Shown piece by piece: positions 9,845 through 18,145 of a stretch of DNA of 64,000 bases (its first letter is position 1; the number at the start of each line of letters is the position of its first letter). A model generated the notes under the pieces. The model saw only the letters and a list, made by a program, of their open reading frames with translations. It ran no database searches and was not told where the DNA came from. Both the position numbers and the translations under genes were made by a program. Source of the DNA: UBA5239 sp040394635 (GTDB taxonomy: Bacteria > Verrucomicrobiota > Lentisphaeria > Victivallales > Victivallaceae); contig JBEBRW010000027.1 in NCBI GenBank assembly GCA_040394635.1, positions 1 to 64,000 on the forward strand, read 5' to 3'.

Positions 9845-11137
9845 CTATTCGTACCGCAAAGCTTTCGCCGGGTCCAGTTTCGCCGCCCGCAGCGCCGGAA
9901 TCAGCGCCGCCAGCGTGCACATCAAGATCGCGATCAACCCCACCGTCACCAGATCCGAAGCCGCCAGGCGCGCCGGCAGCTCGGTGATCACATACACATT
10001 GTCCGGCAGTATCTCCTGCCCGGTGACCCGGCTGAAAAACCGGATGATCTGATTGCGCCAATGCACCATCACGATTCCCCCGATCACCCCCAGCACGCCC
10101 CCGATCAGCCCCACCAGCAATCCCTGCAGGATGAAGATCCGCATGATCGTCCCCGGCGTGGCCCCCAGCGAATTCAGCAAGCCGATTTCACGGGTTTTCT
10201 GGTGAACCACCGTAATCAGCGTGTTGGTAATACTGAACGCCGCCACCAGCACGATGAAAATCAGCAGGAAAAACATCATATTTTTTTCCACCTGCAGCAC
10301 CCCCAGTATTTTCTGGTGAATCTGCATCCACGACTGTACGATATAAGTCTTCCCGAGTTCGTCGCGGAGCCCGCTCAGTTCGCGGTCCATGTCAAAGGGA
10401 TCGCGCACCCAGCCGTAAACCACGTCCGCCGAACCCCAGGACATGTCAAAGAGATCGTTCGCGTCGTCGAGATTGAGCAATACGGTGTTGTCATCGAATT
10501 CCCGGCTGCCGGTGGAGAAAAATGCATCCAGGGTCAACTCCGTGGGCAGCGTGATTTCGCGCCGCTCGGCCGCTTTGATGGAGCCCTCTTTGTCGATGTT
10601 CACCAGCTTCATCAGTTGCGCCGGAGAGTGCAGCAGCACTTTGTCGCCGAAGTGTACGAAAAGCTGGCGCGCGGTGGAGCGCTGCCCCGTCGCCACGGTG
10701 CCCTGCATCAACGGCGTGAGCTTCTGGCCCATTTTGCCGAAATCGTTCAGTTGCCAGTTGATATCGATATAGCCCTCCAGCTGCGAATAATCCACGCCGA
10801 TGGCCAGTTTCGGCAGCAGCCGTTCTTTGGTTTGGACCACCACGGGGCGGGCGACCACGGCGGCGCCGTGACCCTTGTACTTTTTCAGGGTTTCAAGGAT
10901 CCGGGCCGGCTCTTCGATGGCCGATTTGTCTTTCAGCGAAATCTGAATGTGCGGTGTGGTTTTGAGCAGCCCGTTCTTTTTCAGGTCGGTCAGGCCGTTC
11001 ATGACCGAGAGCACCACCACCAGCACCATCACCCCGAGCACCACCCCGATCACGGAAATCAGCGTGATGACGGAGATGGCATTGCGCTTGGGGCGCATGT
11101 ACCGCAGTGCCAGCTTCAATTCGGTTCGCAGGTTCAT
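9845..11137 (-). CDS. lolE: Lipoprotein-releasing permease, LolC/LolE type (second copy)
   Basis: A 430-residue permease. One N-terminal membrane segment (about residues 25-47) precedes a large periplasmic MacB-like domain, and a C-terminal FtsX domain has three more spans. The segment GLLNSLGATPGTIMRIFILQ is the coupling region seen in LolC/LolE. It ends PAKALRYE, matching the end of its neighbour (PAKALRDE), so the two are paralogues. A heterodimer with the upstream permease and LolD is expected. Which one is functionally C and which E is not decidable by eye; the symbol is nominal. Confidence 0.8.
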   Translation of the reverse strand: MNLRTELKLALRYMRPKRNAISVITLISVIGVVLGVMVLVVVLSVMNGLTDLKKNGLLKTTPHIQISLKDKSAIEEPARILETLKKYKGHGAAVVARPVVVQTKERLLPKLAIGVDYSQLEGYIDINWQLNDFGKMGQKLTPLMQGTVATGQRSTARQLFVHFGDKVLLHSPAQLMKLVNIDKEGSIKAAERREITLPTELTLDAFFSTGSREFDDNTVLLNLDDANDLFDMSWGSADVVYGWVRDPFDMDRELSGLRDELGKTYIVQSWMQIHQKILGVLQVEKNMMFFLLIFIVLVAAFSITNTLITVVHQKTREIGLLNSLGATPGTIMRIFILQGLLVGLIGGVLGVIGGIVMVHWRNQIIRFFSRVTGQEILPDNVYVITELPARLAASDLVTVGLIAILMCTLAALIPALRAAKLDPAKALRYE

Positions 11138-11149
11138 GGGTTCGGTCCT

Positions 11150-12478
11150 TTATTCATCGCGCAGTGCTTTGGCGGGGTCCAGACGCGCCGCGCGCCACGC
11201 CGGCAGGAAACCGCCCAGCGTGCACAGCACCACCGCCATGGTTACAATCAAAACGACATCGAGCGTGCCGGTATGGGCCGGCAGTTCTTCGAAATAATAC
11301 ATCTCCTTCGGAAACAATTCCTGCCCGCTGAGCTTCTCCAGGAACGTCATGAAATCGTTGCGGTAGGCCAGCGCCAGCATCCCCAGCGCCAAACCGGACA
11401 GACTGCCGATCACCCCGACCAGCAGCCCTTCCCAGACGAAAACCCGCATCATCATGCCGGGCGACGCCCCGAGCGCCTTCAGCAGCCCGATCTCGCGGCC
11501 CTTCTGCACCACCACCGTGATCAGCGTATTGCCGATGCTGAACGCCGCGATCAGGATGATGAAGAAAAAGATGAAAACCATCATATTTTTCTGCGACATC
11601 AGCATGCCGAACATCTGCTCGTTGAGCTGTTTCCAGGTCAGGAAATTGTATTTCTGCCGGCTGTTGTCCAGTTTGTTCATCAGCTGCTCCAGCTGCGCGT
11701 CCATATTGAACGGGTCCGGCATCCAGACGTAAACGGACCAGGCGACGTACTCCGGCCAGTCGAGCATGGCGGTAGCGTCTTTGCGGGTCATGAAAATAAT
11801 TTCGCGGTCAAAATCGTATTTGCCGATCGAGTACACCCCGCTGATGACATAGGACGAGGCTTTGACCGGCTTGGCCGCCGCCGTTTTCTTGTCGTCGGAG
11901 ACCTGCTCCATGGCGATGGCGGCGAGCTTTTCCGGGGTGTAGAGCAGTATTTTCTGTCCGATTTTCGCTTTGATCGCTTCTTTCTTTATCCGCTCTTTTT
12001 CCTCCTGGGGCAACTTGGGGTCATGCAGTTCCGAAATGTCCTGAAAAACGATTTCCTCGCTGATCCAGACCTGTCCGGGGTCCAGTGTGGCATCGGTTTT
12101 GGCCTTAAAAAGTTCCCGGATTTTGGCGGGGTCCGCGGCCAGGATGCGCTTCGGCTCGAAATCCTTTTCGCTGAGCATCAGGATCGGCATATTGATGACC
12201 GGAGCGGCCTTGCCGCCGGTTTCCTCGACGGCTTTGACCACGGAATCCGGGTTCAGGATCGGCGAGTTATAAGAGGAATAAATCTGTACATGGGCCCTGG
12301 TGTCGAGCAACTTCTCGCGCATCAGGTCGATGAACCCGGTGAAGACCGACAGCACGACGATCAATACCGCCACGCCGAGCGTCACCCCGAGCACCGAAAT
12401 CACGGTGATTACGCTGACCGCGTTGCGTCCCGGCCTCAGGAAGCGCAGCGCCAGCAGAAATTCTGTCTTTAAATTCAC
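11150..12478 (-). CDS. lolC: Lipoprotein-releasing permease, LolC/LolE type (first copy)
   Basis: A paralogue of the next gene with the same architecture: one N-terminal span, a periplasmic domain, then a three-span FtsX domain with LLKALGASPGMMMRVFVWEG. I place the start at the GTG at 12478 because VNLKTEFLLALRFLRPGRNA then aligns with MNLRTELKLALRYMRPKRNA of the other permease. A TTG seven codons upstream (12499) also has a fair ribosome site (AAGGGA) and cannot be excluded. A 12-base gap separates it from the second permease, so lolC-lolE-lolD form one operon. The periplasmic domain carries a charged Lys/Glu-rich insert around residues 145-185. Confidence 0.8.
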   Translation of the reverse strand: MNLKTEFLLALRFLRPGRNAVSVITVISVLGVTLGVAVLIVVLSVFTGFIDLMREKLLDTRAHVQIYSSYNSPILNPDSVVKAVEETGGKAAPVINMPILMLSEKDFEPKRILAADPAKIRELFKAKTDATLDPGQVWISEEIVFQDISELHDPKLPQEEKERIKKEAIKAKIGQKILLYTPEKLAAIAMEQVSDDKKTAAAKPVKASSYVISGVYSIGKYDFDREIIFMTRKDATAMLDWPEYVAWSVYVWMPDPFNMDAQLEQLMNKLDNSRQKYNFLTWKQLNEQMFGMLMSQKNMMVFIFFFIILIAAFSIGNTLITVVVQKGREIGLLKALGASPGMMMRVFVWEGLLVGVIGSLSGLALGMLALAYRNDFMTFLEKLSGQELFPKEMYYFEELPAHTGTLDVVLIVTMAVVLCTLGGFLPAWRAARLDPAKALRDE

Positions 12479-12520
12479 TACTGTTGTTTCCACATTCAAT
12501 TGAATATCCCTTAATATAGT

Positions 12521-12537
12521 ACATTTTATGAAAATGT
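12521..12537. promoter_or_regulatory. 17-bp perfect palindrome in the lolC / U32 divergent region
   Basis: ACATTTT-ATG-AAAATGT has perfect 7-bp arms. It lies just upstream of a TATATT that could be the lolC minus-strand -10 element. Position and symmetry suggest an operator or short hairpin. No regulator can be named. Confidence 0.3.
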
Positions 12538-12608
12538 CACCGTCCGGTTTCGTTTTTTCCGCAAATAGGACTATATTACATAAAACATTGAAACTATGCA
12601 GAGATTTT

Positions 12609-14660
12609 ATGGCTAAAAAACCGGAATTGCTGGCGCCCGCGGGCAGCCTGGAAGTGGCCCTGGCGGCTTATGACGCCGGGGCGGATGCCGTCTACGCCGG
12701 TTTGAGCAAATTCAACGCCCGCGAGCGCGCCGACAACTTTAATTTCGACACCATGGGCCGGCTGATCGGCTTCGCCCGCAAAAATAACCGCCGCGTCTAC
12801 GTGACCGTAAACACCCTGATCAAGGAAAACGAGCTCTCCGAAATGATGGAGTATCTCGGCGAACTGGCCATGCTCGGCCCGGACGCCGTCATCGTCCAGG
12901 ATGCCGGGGTCCTGCGGATGATCCGCGAATACTACCCGCAGCTGCATATCCACGCCTCCACCCAAATGGGGTTTCACAACTCCGCCGGGCTGCAGCTGGC
13001 CGCCCGCATGGGGGTGGAACGCGTGATTCTGGAGCGCCAGCTGACCATGGAGGAAATCGCCGCCATGGGGCGGAAATCTCCGGTGGAGCTGGAGGTGTTC
13101 ATTCACGGGGCGCTGTGCTGCTCGCTCTCGGGGCGCTGTCTGCTTTCGTCATGGATGGGCAACTGGAGCGGCAACCGCGGCAAATGCAAACAGCCCTGCC
13201 GCCGCTTGTATTACAGCGATAACGGCAAGGGATTTTACCTCTCGCCAAAGGATTTATGCGGTGTCGAACTGATTCCGCAATTCAAGAAAATCGGCATTGC
13301 GTCGTTCAAGATCGAGGGGCGGTTGCGCCGTCCGGATTACGTCTGGAAAACCGTTTCCGCCTACCGTATGATGATCGATTCGGAGGAGGACCGTTCCGAG
13401 GAGGCGCACCAGATCCTGGCCTCGACCGCCGGGCGGACGCCCTCGCAGGGGTTTTATACCGCGGCCGGACGGAAAAAATTGATCGAGCCGGACGCCATCG
13501 GCGTTTTCGGCAGCAAAGTCGGGGTGATCACCCGGGGCGGCCGGAACGGATTCAACATCGCGGCGGAGAGCCGCATCCATGTCGGCGACCGCTTCCGGGC
13601 GGTGCCGCCGAACGGCGACGAGGGCTTCGCTTTTACCATTATTAAAATGGAAATCAAGGGGCAGCCCGCGTTAAAGGCCATTCGCGGACAGGAGTGCTTC
13701 ATCCCCGGCGATTACCCGGAGGCCGCGCCGTCGTGGCCGGTTTACAAAATCGGCGAGAACGGTTACGACTTCACTGCCCGCGCGGCCGCGTTGCCCCCCT
13801 TCCGCCATGAACTCCATTTTAACTTGACGCTCGATCGCGACGGCATCACCGCCGAGCTCACGTATCCGGTCAAGCTGACCTGGCACAAGGCGCAAACGTT
13901 CGCCGAGGCCGTCAAGCAACCGTTGGATGCCGCGCGGCTGACCACCGAATTCAGCGCCGGGGCCCCGGAGCCCTTCGCCGCCGGCAAGGTCAAAGCCAAA
14001 ATCAAGGCCGCCGTTTTCATCCCGGCCAGCGAGCTGAAACAGCTTCGCCGCGAGTTCTGGGACTTCGTTGCCGGCTCAATCGAACCATTGGATTTACGCG
14101 ACCCGGTCTCCCGGGCGCAGATGCAGTTTTACCAGGATTATCAGCGGTTGGCGCCATCCCCGGCGGCCACGGCGCTGAAAGGATTCTTCATCCCCGGATT
14201 CTGCGCGGAGGGTGACCTTGGAAACTTGCGGAAACAACTGCAGGAAGCCTACAAAAACGGCCAGCGCCGTTTCCTGCTGGGCGGTATTTACGGCCTCGAA
14301 CTGCTGCGCGAGTTTGCGGATATTGAAATCGCGGCGGTGTTTCCGCTGCCGGTCTGCAATTCGCAGGCGGCGCTGGCGCTGAAAGAGCTCGGGGTGACGC
14401 AGACGCAGCCATGGTTGGAGCTTGAAAAAGCCGCCATCGAAGCGTTTGCCGCCAAATCACCGCTGCCGCTGGAGCCGTGCCCGGTGATTCAGCCGGAGCT
14501 GCTGGTGAGCCGATTCGGAATTCAGGCCCGGGGACACATTCGCGACGCCCGCGGCAACTCATTCCTGGTCCGGTACGACAAATCTACCGGCGTCACCACC
14601 ATCCTGCCCGAGGAAAACTTGACCGATCCCCCGCTCTTCTATCACAACGAGCTGAAGTAG
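12609..14660 (+). CDS. U32 family protein with DUF3656-like C-terminus (RlhA/YdcP-like)
   Basis: The protein has 683 residues from Met at 12609, where similarity begins (MAKKPELLAPAGSLEVALAAYDAGADAVY). The frame is open 27 codons further upstream, but that stretch looks non-coding. The U32 signature is present as EVFIHGALCCSLSGRCLLSS, followed by a cysteine-rich NRGKCKQPCRR that would complete an iron-sulfur-type cysteine set. Large U32 proteins with an extra C-terminal domain include E. coli RlhA, which hydroxylates C2501 of 23S rRNA. Size and layout fit that group better than true proteases, but the substrate is inferred. It is divergent from the lol operon. Confidence 0.78.
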   Translation: MAKKPELLAPAGSLEVALAAYDAGADAVYAGLSKFNARERADNFNFDTMGRLIGFARKNNRRVYVTVNTLIKENELSEMMEYLGELAMLGPDAVIVQDAGVLRMIREYYPQLHIHASTQMGFHNSAGLQLAARMGVERVILERQLTMEEIAAMGRKSPVELEVFIHGALCCSLSGRCLLSSWMGNWSGNRGKCKQPCRRLYYSDNGKGFYLSPKDLCGVELIPQFKKIGIASFKIEGRLRRPDYVWKTVSAYRMMIDSEEDRSEEAHQILASTAGRTPSQGFYTAAGRKKLIEPDAIGVFGSKVGVITRGGRNGFNIAAESRIHVGDRFRAVPPNGDEGFAFTIIKMEIKGQPALKAIRGQECFIPGDYPEAAPSWPVYKIGENGYDFTARAAALPPFRHELHFNLTLDRDGITAELTYPVKLTWHKAQTFAEAVKQPLDAARLTTEFSAGAPEPFAAGKVKAKIKAAVFIPASELKQLRREFWDFVAGSIEPLDLRDPVSRAQMQFYQDYQRLAPSPAATALKGFFIPGFCAEGDLGNLRKQLQEAYKNGQRRFLLGGIYGLELLREFADIEIAAVFPLPVCNSQAALALKELGVTQTQPWLELEKAAIEAFAAKSPLPLEPCPVIQPELLVSRFGIQARGHIRDARGNSFLVRYDKSTGVTTILPEENLTDPPLFYHNELK

Positions 14661-14666
14661 TTATGA

Positions 14667-15011
14667 TCAGCGGTCCTCGGGAGTGCCGTAATAGTATTTA
14701 TTGTAATACTCGTTGCCCCAGCCGAGGAGCTTGTCGTCCTTGAAAACCAGCGGCATGCACTCGTCCTGAGTCGTCAGGCCGTCATACCATTGGGGATCGA
14801 TGTAATAAAACCAGACGTCCGGACGGCAGTATTCCTCGTCCTTCACCGGCTCGCCCATGACTTCCAGCACCTGGGCCTTGCTCATGCCGACGCGCAGATT
14901 GGCGGAATTCTTCATGTTCTGGCGGGCCGCAAAATAACTGGTGTTGCCGCAGCCGCACAACGACACGCCCAGGCAAACCACGGTAAACAACATCACTAAA
15001 TTCTTCATCAT
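14667..15011 (-). CDS. Small lipoprotein with SmpA/OmlA-like motif
   Basis: About 114 residues. A hydrophobic signal ends in a lipobox-like LCGC, so it is likely lipid-anchored in the envelope. The segment LRVGMSKAQVLEVMGEP matches the GMSxxQVxxxxGxP core of BamE/SmpA-like folds. The start at 15011 is chosen because GGAA sits 7 bases ahead; another ATG lies two codons upstream. It is convergent with the U32 gene, 6 bases apart. A similar core is found in the secreted protein at 26291-27343. The precise role is unknown. Confidence 0.65.
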   Translation of the reverse strand: MMKNLVMLFTVVCLGVSLCGCGNTSYFAARQNMKNSANLRVGMSKAQVLEVMGEPVKDEEYCRPDVWFYYIDPQWYDGLTTQDECMPLVFKDDKLLGWGNEYYNKYYYGTPEDR

Positions 15012-15100
15012 AATCATTTCCAGCTGTTAAAGTTCCCCATAATATAACATGCCCGCGCCAAAAATAAAGAAGGGAAGTCCACGAAAATACGAAAATATCC

Positions 15101-15949
15101 CTACGAGGACCCCTTCATGATGCGGCGGTATTCGGAAGGCGGCATGTTGCGGTATTTGCTGTAGATCCGCGAGAAATAAAACTGGTCGTTGAAACCCAGC
15201 TGGCCGGCGATTTCCTCAATGGTGTTCTCGGGGTGCGTTTTCATCAGTTTTTCCGCAAACTTCAATTTTCGCTCGATGACCAGATTTTTGAACGTCACTC
15301 CGAGCTTGGCGCGAACCAGGTGCGATATGGTGGAGCGGCTTTTGCCGACGTGCTTCGCCACCTGGTCCAGCGTGATGTTTTCACGGATATGGTCGTCCAC
15401 GTAGCGCTCGATGCGGCTCAGCGTGCGGTCGCGGCGCAACCCGACCATTTCCTTGGTCACGATATAGTCCATCAGCAGCGAAAACATGCCGAGGAGGCTC
15501 TCGAGCTTCTTCGGTGAAATATACGGCAGCTTCTGAAACGCCGCTTCGACCGCTTCCAGCAACTTGGCGTTGCCGCACTTCTTGCGCACATGCTCCGGCA
15601 GCTTGCGGGTGGTGCGAAACTGCCCGATCAACACGAACCCGGCGGGATCGCCCTCGGCCATGACCGGAGCGATGGCTTCGTTGAGCCCGGCGTGGCACTT
15701 GTAGCAGACCATGGCGCGGCTCTCGACGCTCTCGCCCTGTTTGGCCTCGTCGAGCGTCTGGCAGCGGGCGTAGCCAAACAGCTGCTCCTGCATCAGGCGG
15801 CAATACTCGGAATTGCGGCGGTCGAGCCCGCGCTGAATGATTTCCCCCTCGGCGTTGAACAGCACGATACGCAAGTCCATGACCGCGGCGAAATGATCCA
15901 GCAGCCGTTTGACTTCGTTATGCAAAATAATATCGATCGTATGCTTCAT
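15101..15949 (-). CDS. AraC-family regulator with PocR sensory domain
   Basis: About 282 residues from Met at 15949; a frame of 20 further codons upstream lacks similarity. The N-terminal PocR domain carries the cysteine pattern EYCRLM...YARCQ...VCYKCHAGLNEAIAPV, and the C-terminal two-helix-turn-helix AraC domain runs to residue 280 (TIEEIAGQLGFNDQFYFSRIYSKY). PocR domains are thought to sense small organic ligands. It is divergent from the oxidoreductase/isomerase pair, whose promoter has a good -10 but poor -35, as expected for an activator target. The ligand is unknown. Confidence 0.85.
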   Translation of the reverse strand: MKHTIDIILHNEVKRLLDHFAAVMDLRIVLFNAEGEIIQRGLDRRNSEYCRLMQEQLFGYARCQTLDEAKQGESVESRAMVCYKCHAGLNEAIAPVMAEGDPAGFVLIGQFRTTRKLPEHVRKKCGNAKLLEAVEAAFQKLPYISPKKLESLLGMFSLLMDYIVTKEMVGLRRDRTLSRIERYVDDHIRENITLDQVAKHVGKSRSTISHLVRAKLGVTFKNLVIERKLKFAEKLMKTHPENTIEEIAGQLGFNDQFYFSRIYSKYRNMPPSEYRRIMKGSS

Positions 15950-16033
15950 AGACAAAAAATAGCACTGGATTGCACAAAAGTCCATCCATTTGCTGAAATT
16001 TCCATTCAAAAAATACCGAATTCAGAGTATTCT

Positions 16034-16039
16034 TATAAT
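16034..16039 (+). promoter_or_regulatory. Consensus -10 element (TATAAT) of the oxidoreductase operon
   Basis: TATAAT lies 48 bases before the start of the Gfo/Idh/MocA gene. At 17-bp spacing the -35 position reads AATACC, far from consensus. A strong -10 with a poor -35 next to a divergent AraC gene suggests activation by that regulator. This is inference. Confidence 0.4.
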
Positions 16040-16086
16040 AACATAAAAATAACATGCCACAGGCGAAACAAAAAGGATTTGATAAA

Positions 16087-17133
16087 ATGGCTAAAGTCAG
16101 AATCGGTATTATCGGGCTTGGTTTCATGGGAACCACGCATTTCGGCATTCATCAGATGAACCCGCAGGCGGAAGTGGTGGCGGTGGCGGACATCGACCCG
16201 GTCAAGCTGAGCGGCGACATCAGCGCCGTTTCCGGCAACATCGGCACGCGCGACAGCGACCAGCTGGACTTCACCGGCATCGCCACCTACCAGGACGCCT
16301 ACGACCTGATCAACAATCCGAATGTGGATATGGTCGACATCTGCGTGCCGACTTTCGTCCACAAAAAATACGCCATGGCCGCACTGCTGGCCGGCAAACA
16401 CGTTTTCCTCGAAAAACCGATCGCCCGCAACCTCGCCGAAGTCGAGGAACTCGCGGCCGCCGCCAAAGCATCCGGCAAGAACTTCAACATCGGCATGTGC
16501 GTGCGCTCCTGGCCGGAGTATTTCGACGCCCGCACCCGCTTCAAGGCCGGTGAATTCGGCGCACTGAAAAGTGCCAACTTCCGCCGCCTCTCGCAGTCCG
16601 TCGACGGCGGCTCGTGGGAAAACTGGTTCATGAACAACGAACGCTCCGGCAGTGCCATGCTCGATTTGCATATGCACGACATCGACCAGGTGCGTTACTT
16701 CTTCGGCCGCCCGCAGGCGGTGACTTCGTTCGGGGCGCGCGGCGTACGCAGCGACAACGGCGTCGACCACGTCATCACCAACTACGATTTCGGCGACGGC
16801 ACGCTGGTGGTGGCCGAGGGCGGCTGGGCCGCCGGCAAGACCGTGCCCTTTGAAATGAGCTTCCAGCTGATCTGCGAAAAGGCCACCGTCCGCTTCATGG
16901 GCGAAGGCTACAAGATCTATTGGGAAGACGGCCGCATCGAAAGTCCGGGCGTGGTCGACCCGAAGCTCCCGACCGGCTGGCACCAGGAGCTTTTCTACTT
17001 CGTCTCCTGCATCGTCAACGGCACCAAAGCGGATAAATACCAGACGATCGACGAGATTGTCGACTCCTTCAAAATGTACGACGCGGAAGTCAAATCCGTG
17101 GAAAGCAAGAAAACCGTAACGGTCAACTATTGA
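16087..17133 (+). CDS. Gfo/Idh/MocA family sugar oxidoreductase
   Basis: 348 residues from the Met at 16087, which has AAGGA 9 bases ahead. The Rossmann N-terminus reads VRIGIIGLGFMGTTH. The family EKP motif is present in HVFLEKPIA near residue 107 of the N-terminal domain, followed by the substrate domain with a conserved HMHDIDQVRYFFG. Enzymes of this family oxidise sugars or inositols with NAD(P). The downstream isomerase gene starts 8 bases after the stop, so the two likely act in one pathway under the divergent AraC/PocR regulator. The substrate is not inferable. Confidence 0.88.
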   Translation: MAKVRIGIIGLGFMGTTHFGIHQMNPQAEVVAVADIDPVKLSGDISAVSGNIGTRDSDQLDFTGIATYQDAYDLINNPNVDMVDICVPTFVHKKYAMAALLAGKHVFLEKPIARNLAEVEELAAAAKASGKNFNIGMCVRSWPEYFDARTRFKAGEFGALKSANFRRLSQSVDGGSWENWFMNNERSGSAMLDLHMHDIDQVRYFFGRPQAVTSFGARGVRSDNGVDHVITNYDFGDGTLVVAEGGWAAGKTVPFEMSFQLICEKATVRFMGEGYKIYWEDGRIESPGVVDPKLPTGWHQELFYFVSCIVNGTKADKYQTIDEIVDSFKMYDAEVKSVESKKTVTVNY

Positions 17134-17141
17134 GGCACATC

Positions 17142-18011
17142 ATGTCATTTTACAAAGCACTGAATTATTGGGTATACGGCGGCTTCACCGGCGAAAAAAC
17201 CGCGTATGAGATGATCAATTTCGTCAAGGCACAGGGGCTCGACGGCGCGGAACTGACCGTACCTGAAGCCCTGCCGCTGGACATTACCGAAGAAGAATGC
17301 CGCAAGATCAAAGCCTATGCTACCTCCCTGGGCATCGGCATCCGCAGCCTCGCCACCGGCAATTACTGGGGTAAATCGCTCGGCTCCGACAATGAAGCCG
17401 TCCGCCTCGAAGCCATCGAATTCACCAAAAAATACCTGCAGATCGCCAACTGGATCGGCGCCGAAACCGTGCTCGCCGTCCCCGGCGCCACCTGCGTGAA
17501 ATGGGACCCGTCCGCCCCGGTGATTCCGTACGAAACCGTCTGGAGAAAATCGGTGCAGTCGTTGAACGAACTGCTGCCGCTGGCCGAACGGCTGAACGTC
17601 AATATCGCGCTGGAAAACGTCTGGGGCCGCTTCCTGCTGTCGCCGATGGAATGGCGTCTGTATCTGGATCAGTTCAGTTCACCGCGCATCGGCATGTACT
17701 TCGACATGGCCAACTGCCTGATTTACGCCCCGGCGGAGGACTACATCCGCACCCTCGGCAAACGAATCAAAGCCATCCACATCAAAAACTGGAGCGGTGA
17801 GGACAGCGGCGGCAACCTGCACGGCTTCGGCGACGACATCGCCGTGGGCGAAGCAAACTTCCCGGCAGTCAAAGCCGAACTCGAAAAGATCGGCTACACC
17901 GGCCCGATTTCAGCAGAAATGATCCCGTTCTGCCGCTTGCCGGACATGGTGCTGCCCGACCAGGCGCTGGCCGAACTCACCTGCAAGCGAGTCCGCGAAA
18001 TCCTCGGGTAA
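17142..18011 (+). CDS. Sugar phosphate isomerase/epimerase (xylose isomerase-like TIM barrel)
   Basis: 289 residues from ATG at 17142 with GAGG just ahead; a TTG at 17130 overlaps the previous gene and is less likely. The AP-endonuclease-2/xylose isomerase-like fold is indicated by the metal-ligand strands NIALENVWGRF (Glu), GMYFDMANCL (Asp), IKAIHIKNW (His) and PISAEMIPF (Glu). These enzymes isomerise or epimerise sugars or inosose intermediates. Pairing with a Gfo/Idh/MocA oxidoreductase is common in inositol and rare-sugar catabolism. A hairpin terminator follows at 18044. Confidence 0.85.
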   Translation: MSFYKALNYWVYGGFTGEKTAYEMINFVKAQGLDGAELTVPEALPLDITEEECRKIKAYATSLGIGIRSLATGNYWGKSLGSDNEAVRLEAIEFTKKYLQIANWIGAETVLAVPGATCVKWDPSAPVIPYETVWRKSVQSLNELLPLAERLNVNIALENVWGRFLLSPMEWRLYLDQFSSPRIGMYFDMANCLIYAPAEDYIRTLGKRIKAIHIKNWSGEDSGGNLHGFGDDIAVGEANFPAVKAELEKIGYTGPISAEMIPFCRLPDMVLPDQALAELTCKRVREILG

Positions 18012-18043
18012 CAGCGGAAATTTTTTAACCGCGAAAATGAATC

Positions 18044-18078
18044 AATCCCATTGGCAGCCATCAATGGGATTTTTTTGT
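18044..18078 (+). terminator. Intrinsic terminator after the sugar isomerase
   Basis: Arms AATCCCATTG (18044-18053) and CAATGGGATT (18062-18071) enclose an 8-base loop and are followed by a T run. The hairpin nearly repeats the one at 21133-21160, so two related hairpins bracket the ankyrin gene. Confidence 0.7.
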
Positions 18079-18145
18079 ATTTTTTTGTACTTTTCGTGAA
18101 CAAAATAAAACAACCTGTGCTATAATTAAGTAATGCGAGGTTGTT

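Noticed and set aside
10061..12472. 803-codon open frame on the plus strand opposite the lolC/lolE genes
   Set aside because: Its product is a His/Gln/Arg-rich low-complexity sequence with no domain, as expected opposite GC-rich genes. The minus-strand frames carry clear LolC/E motifs.
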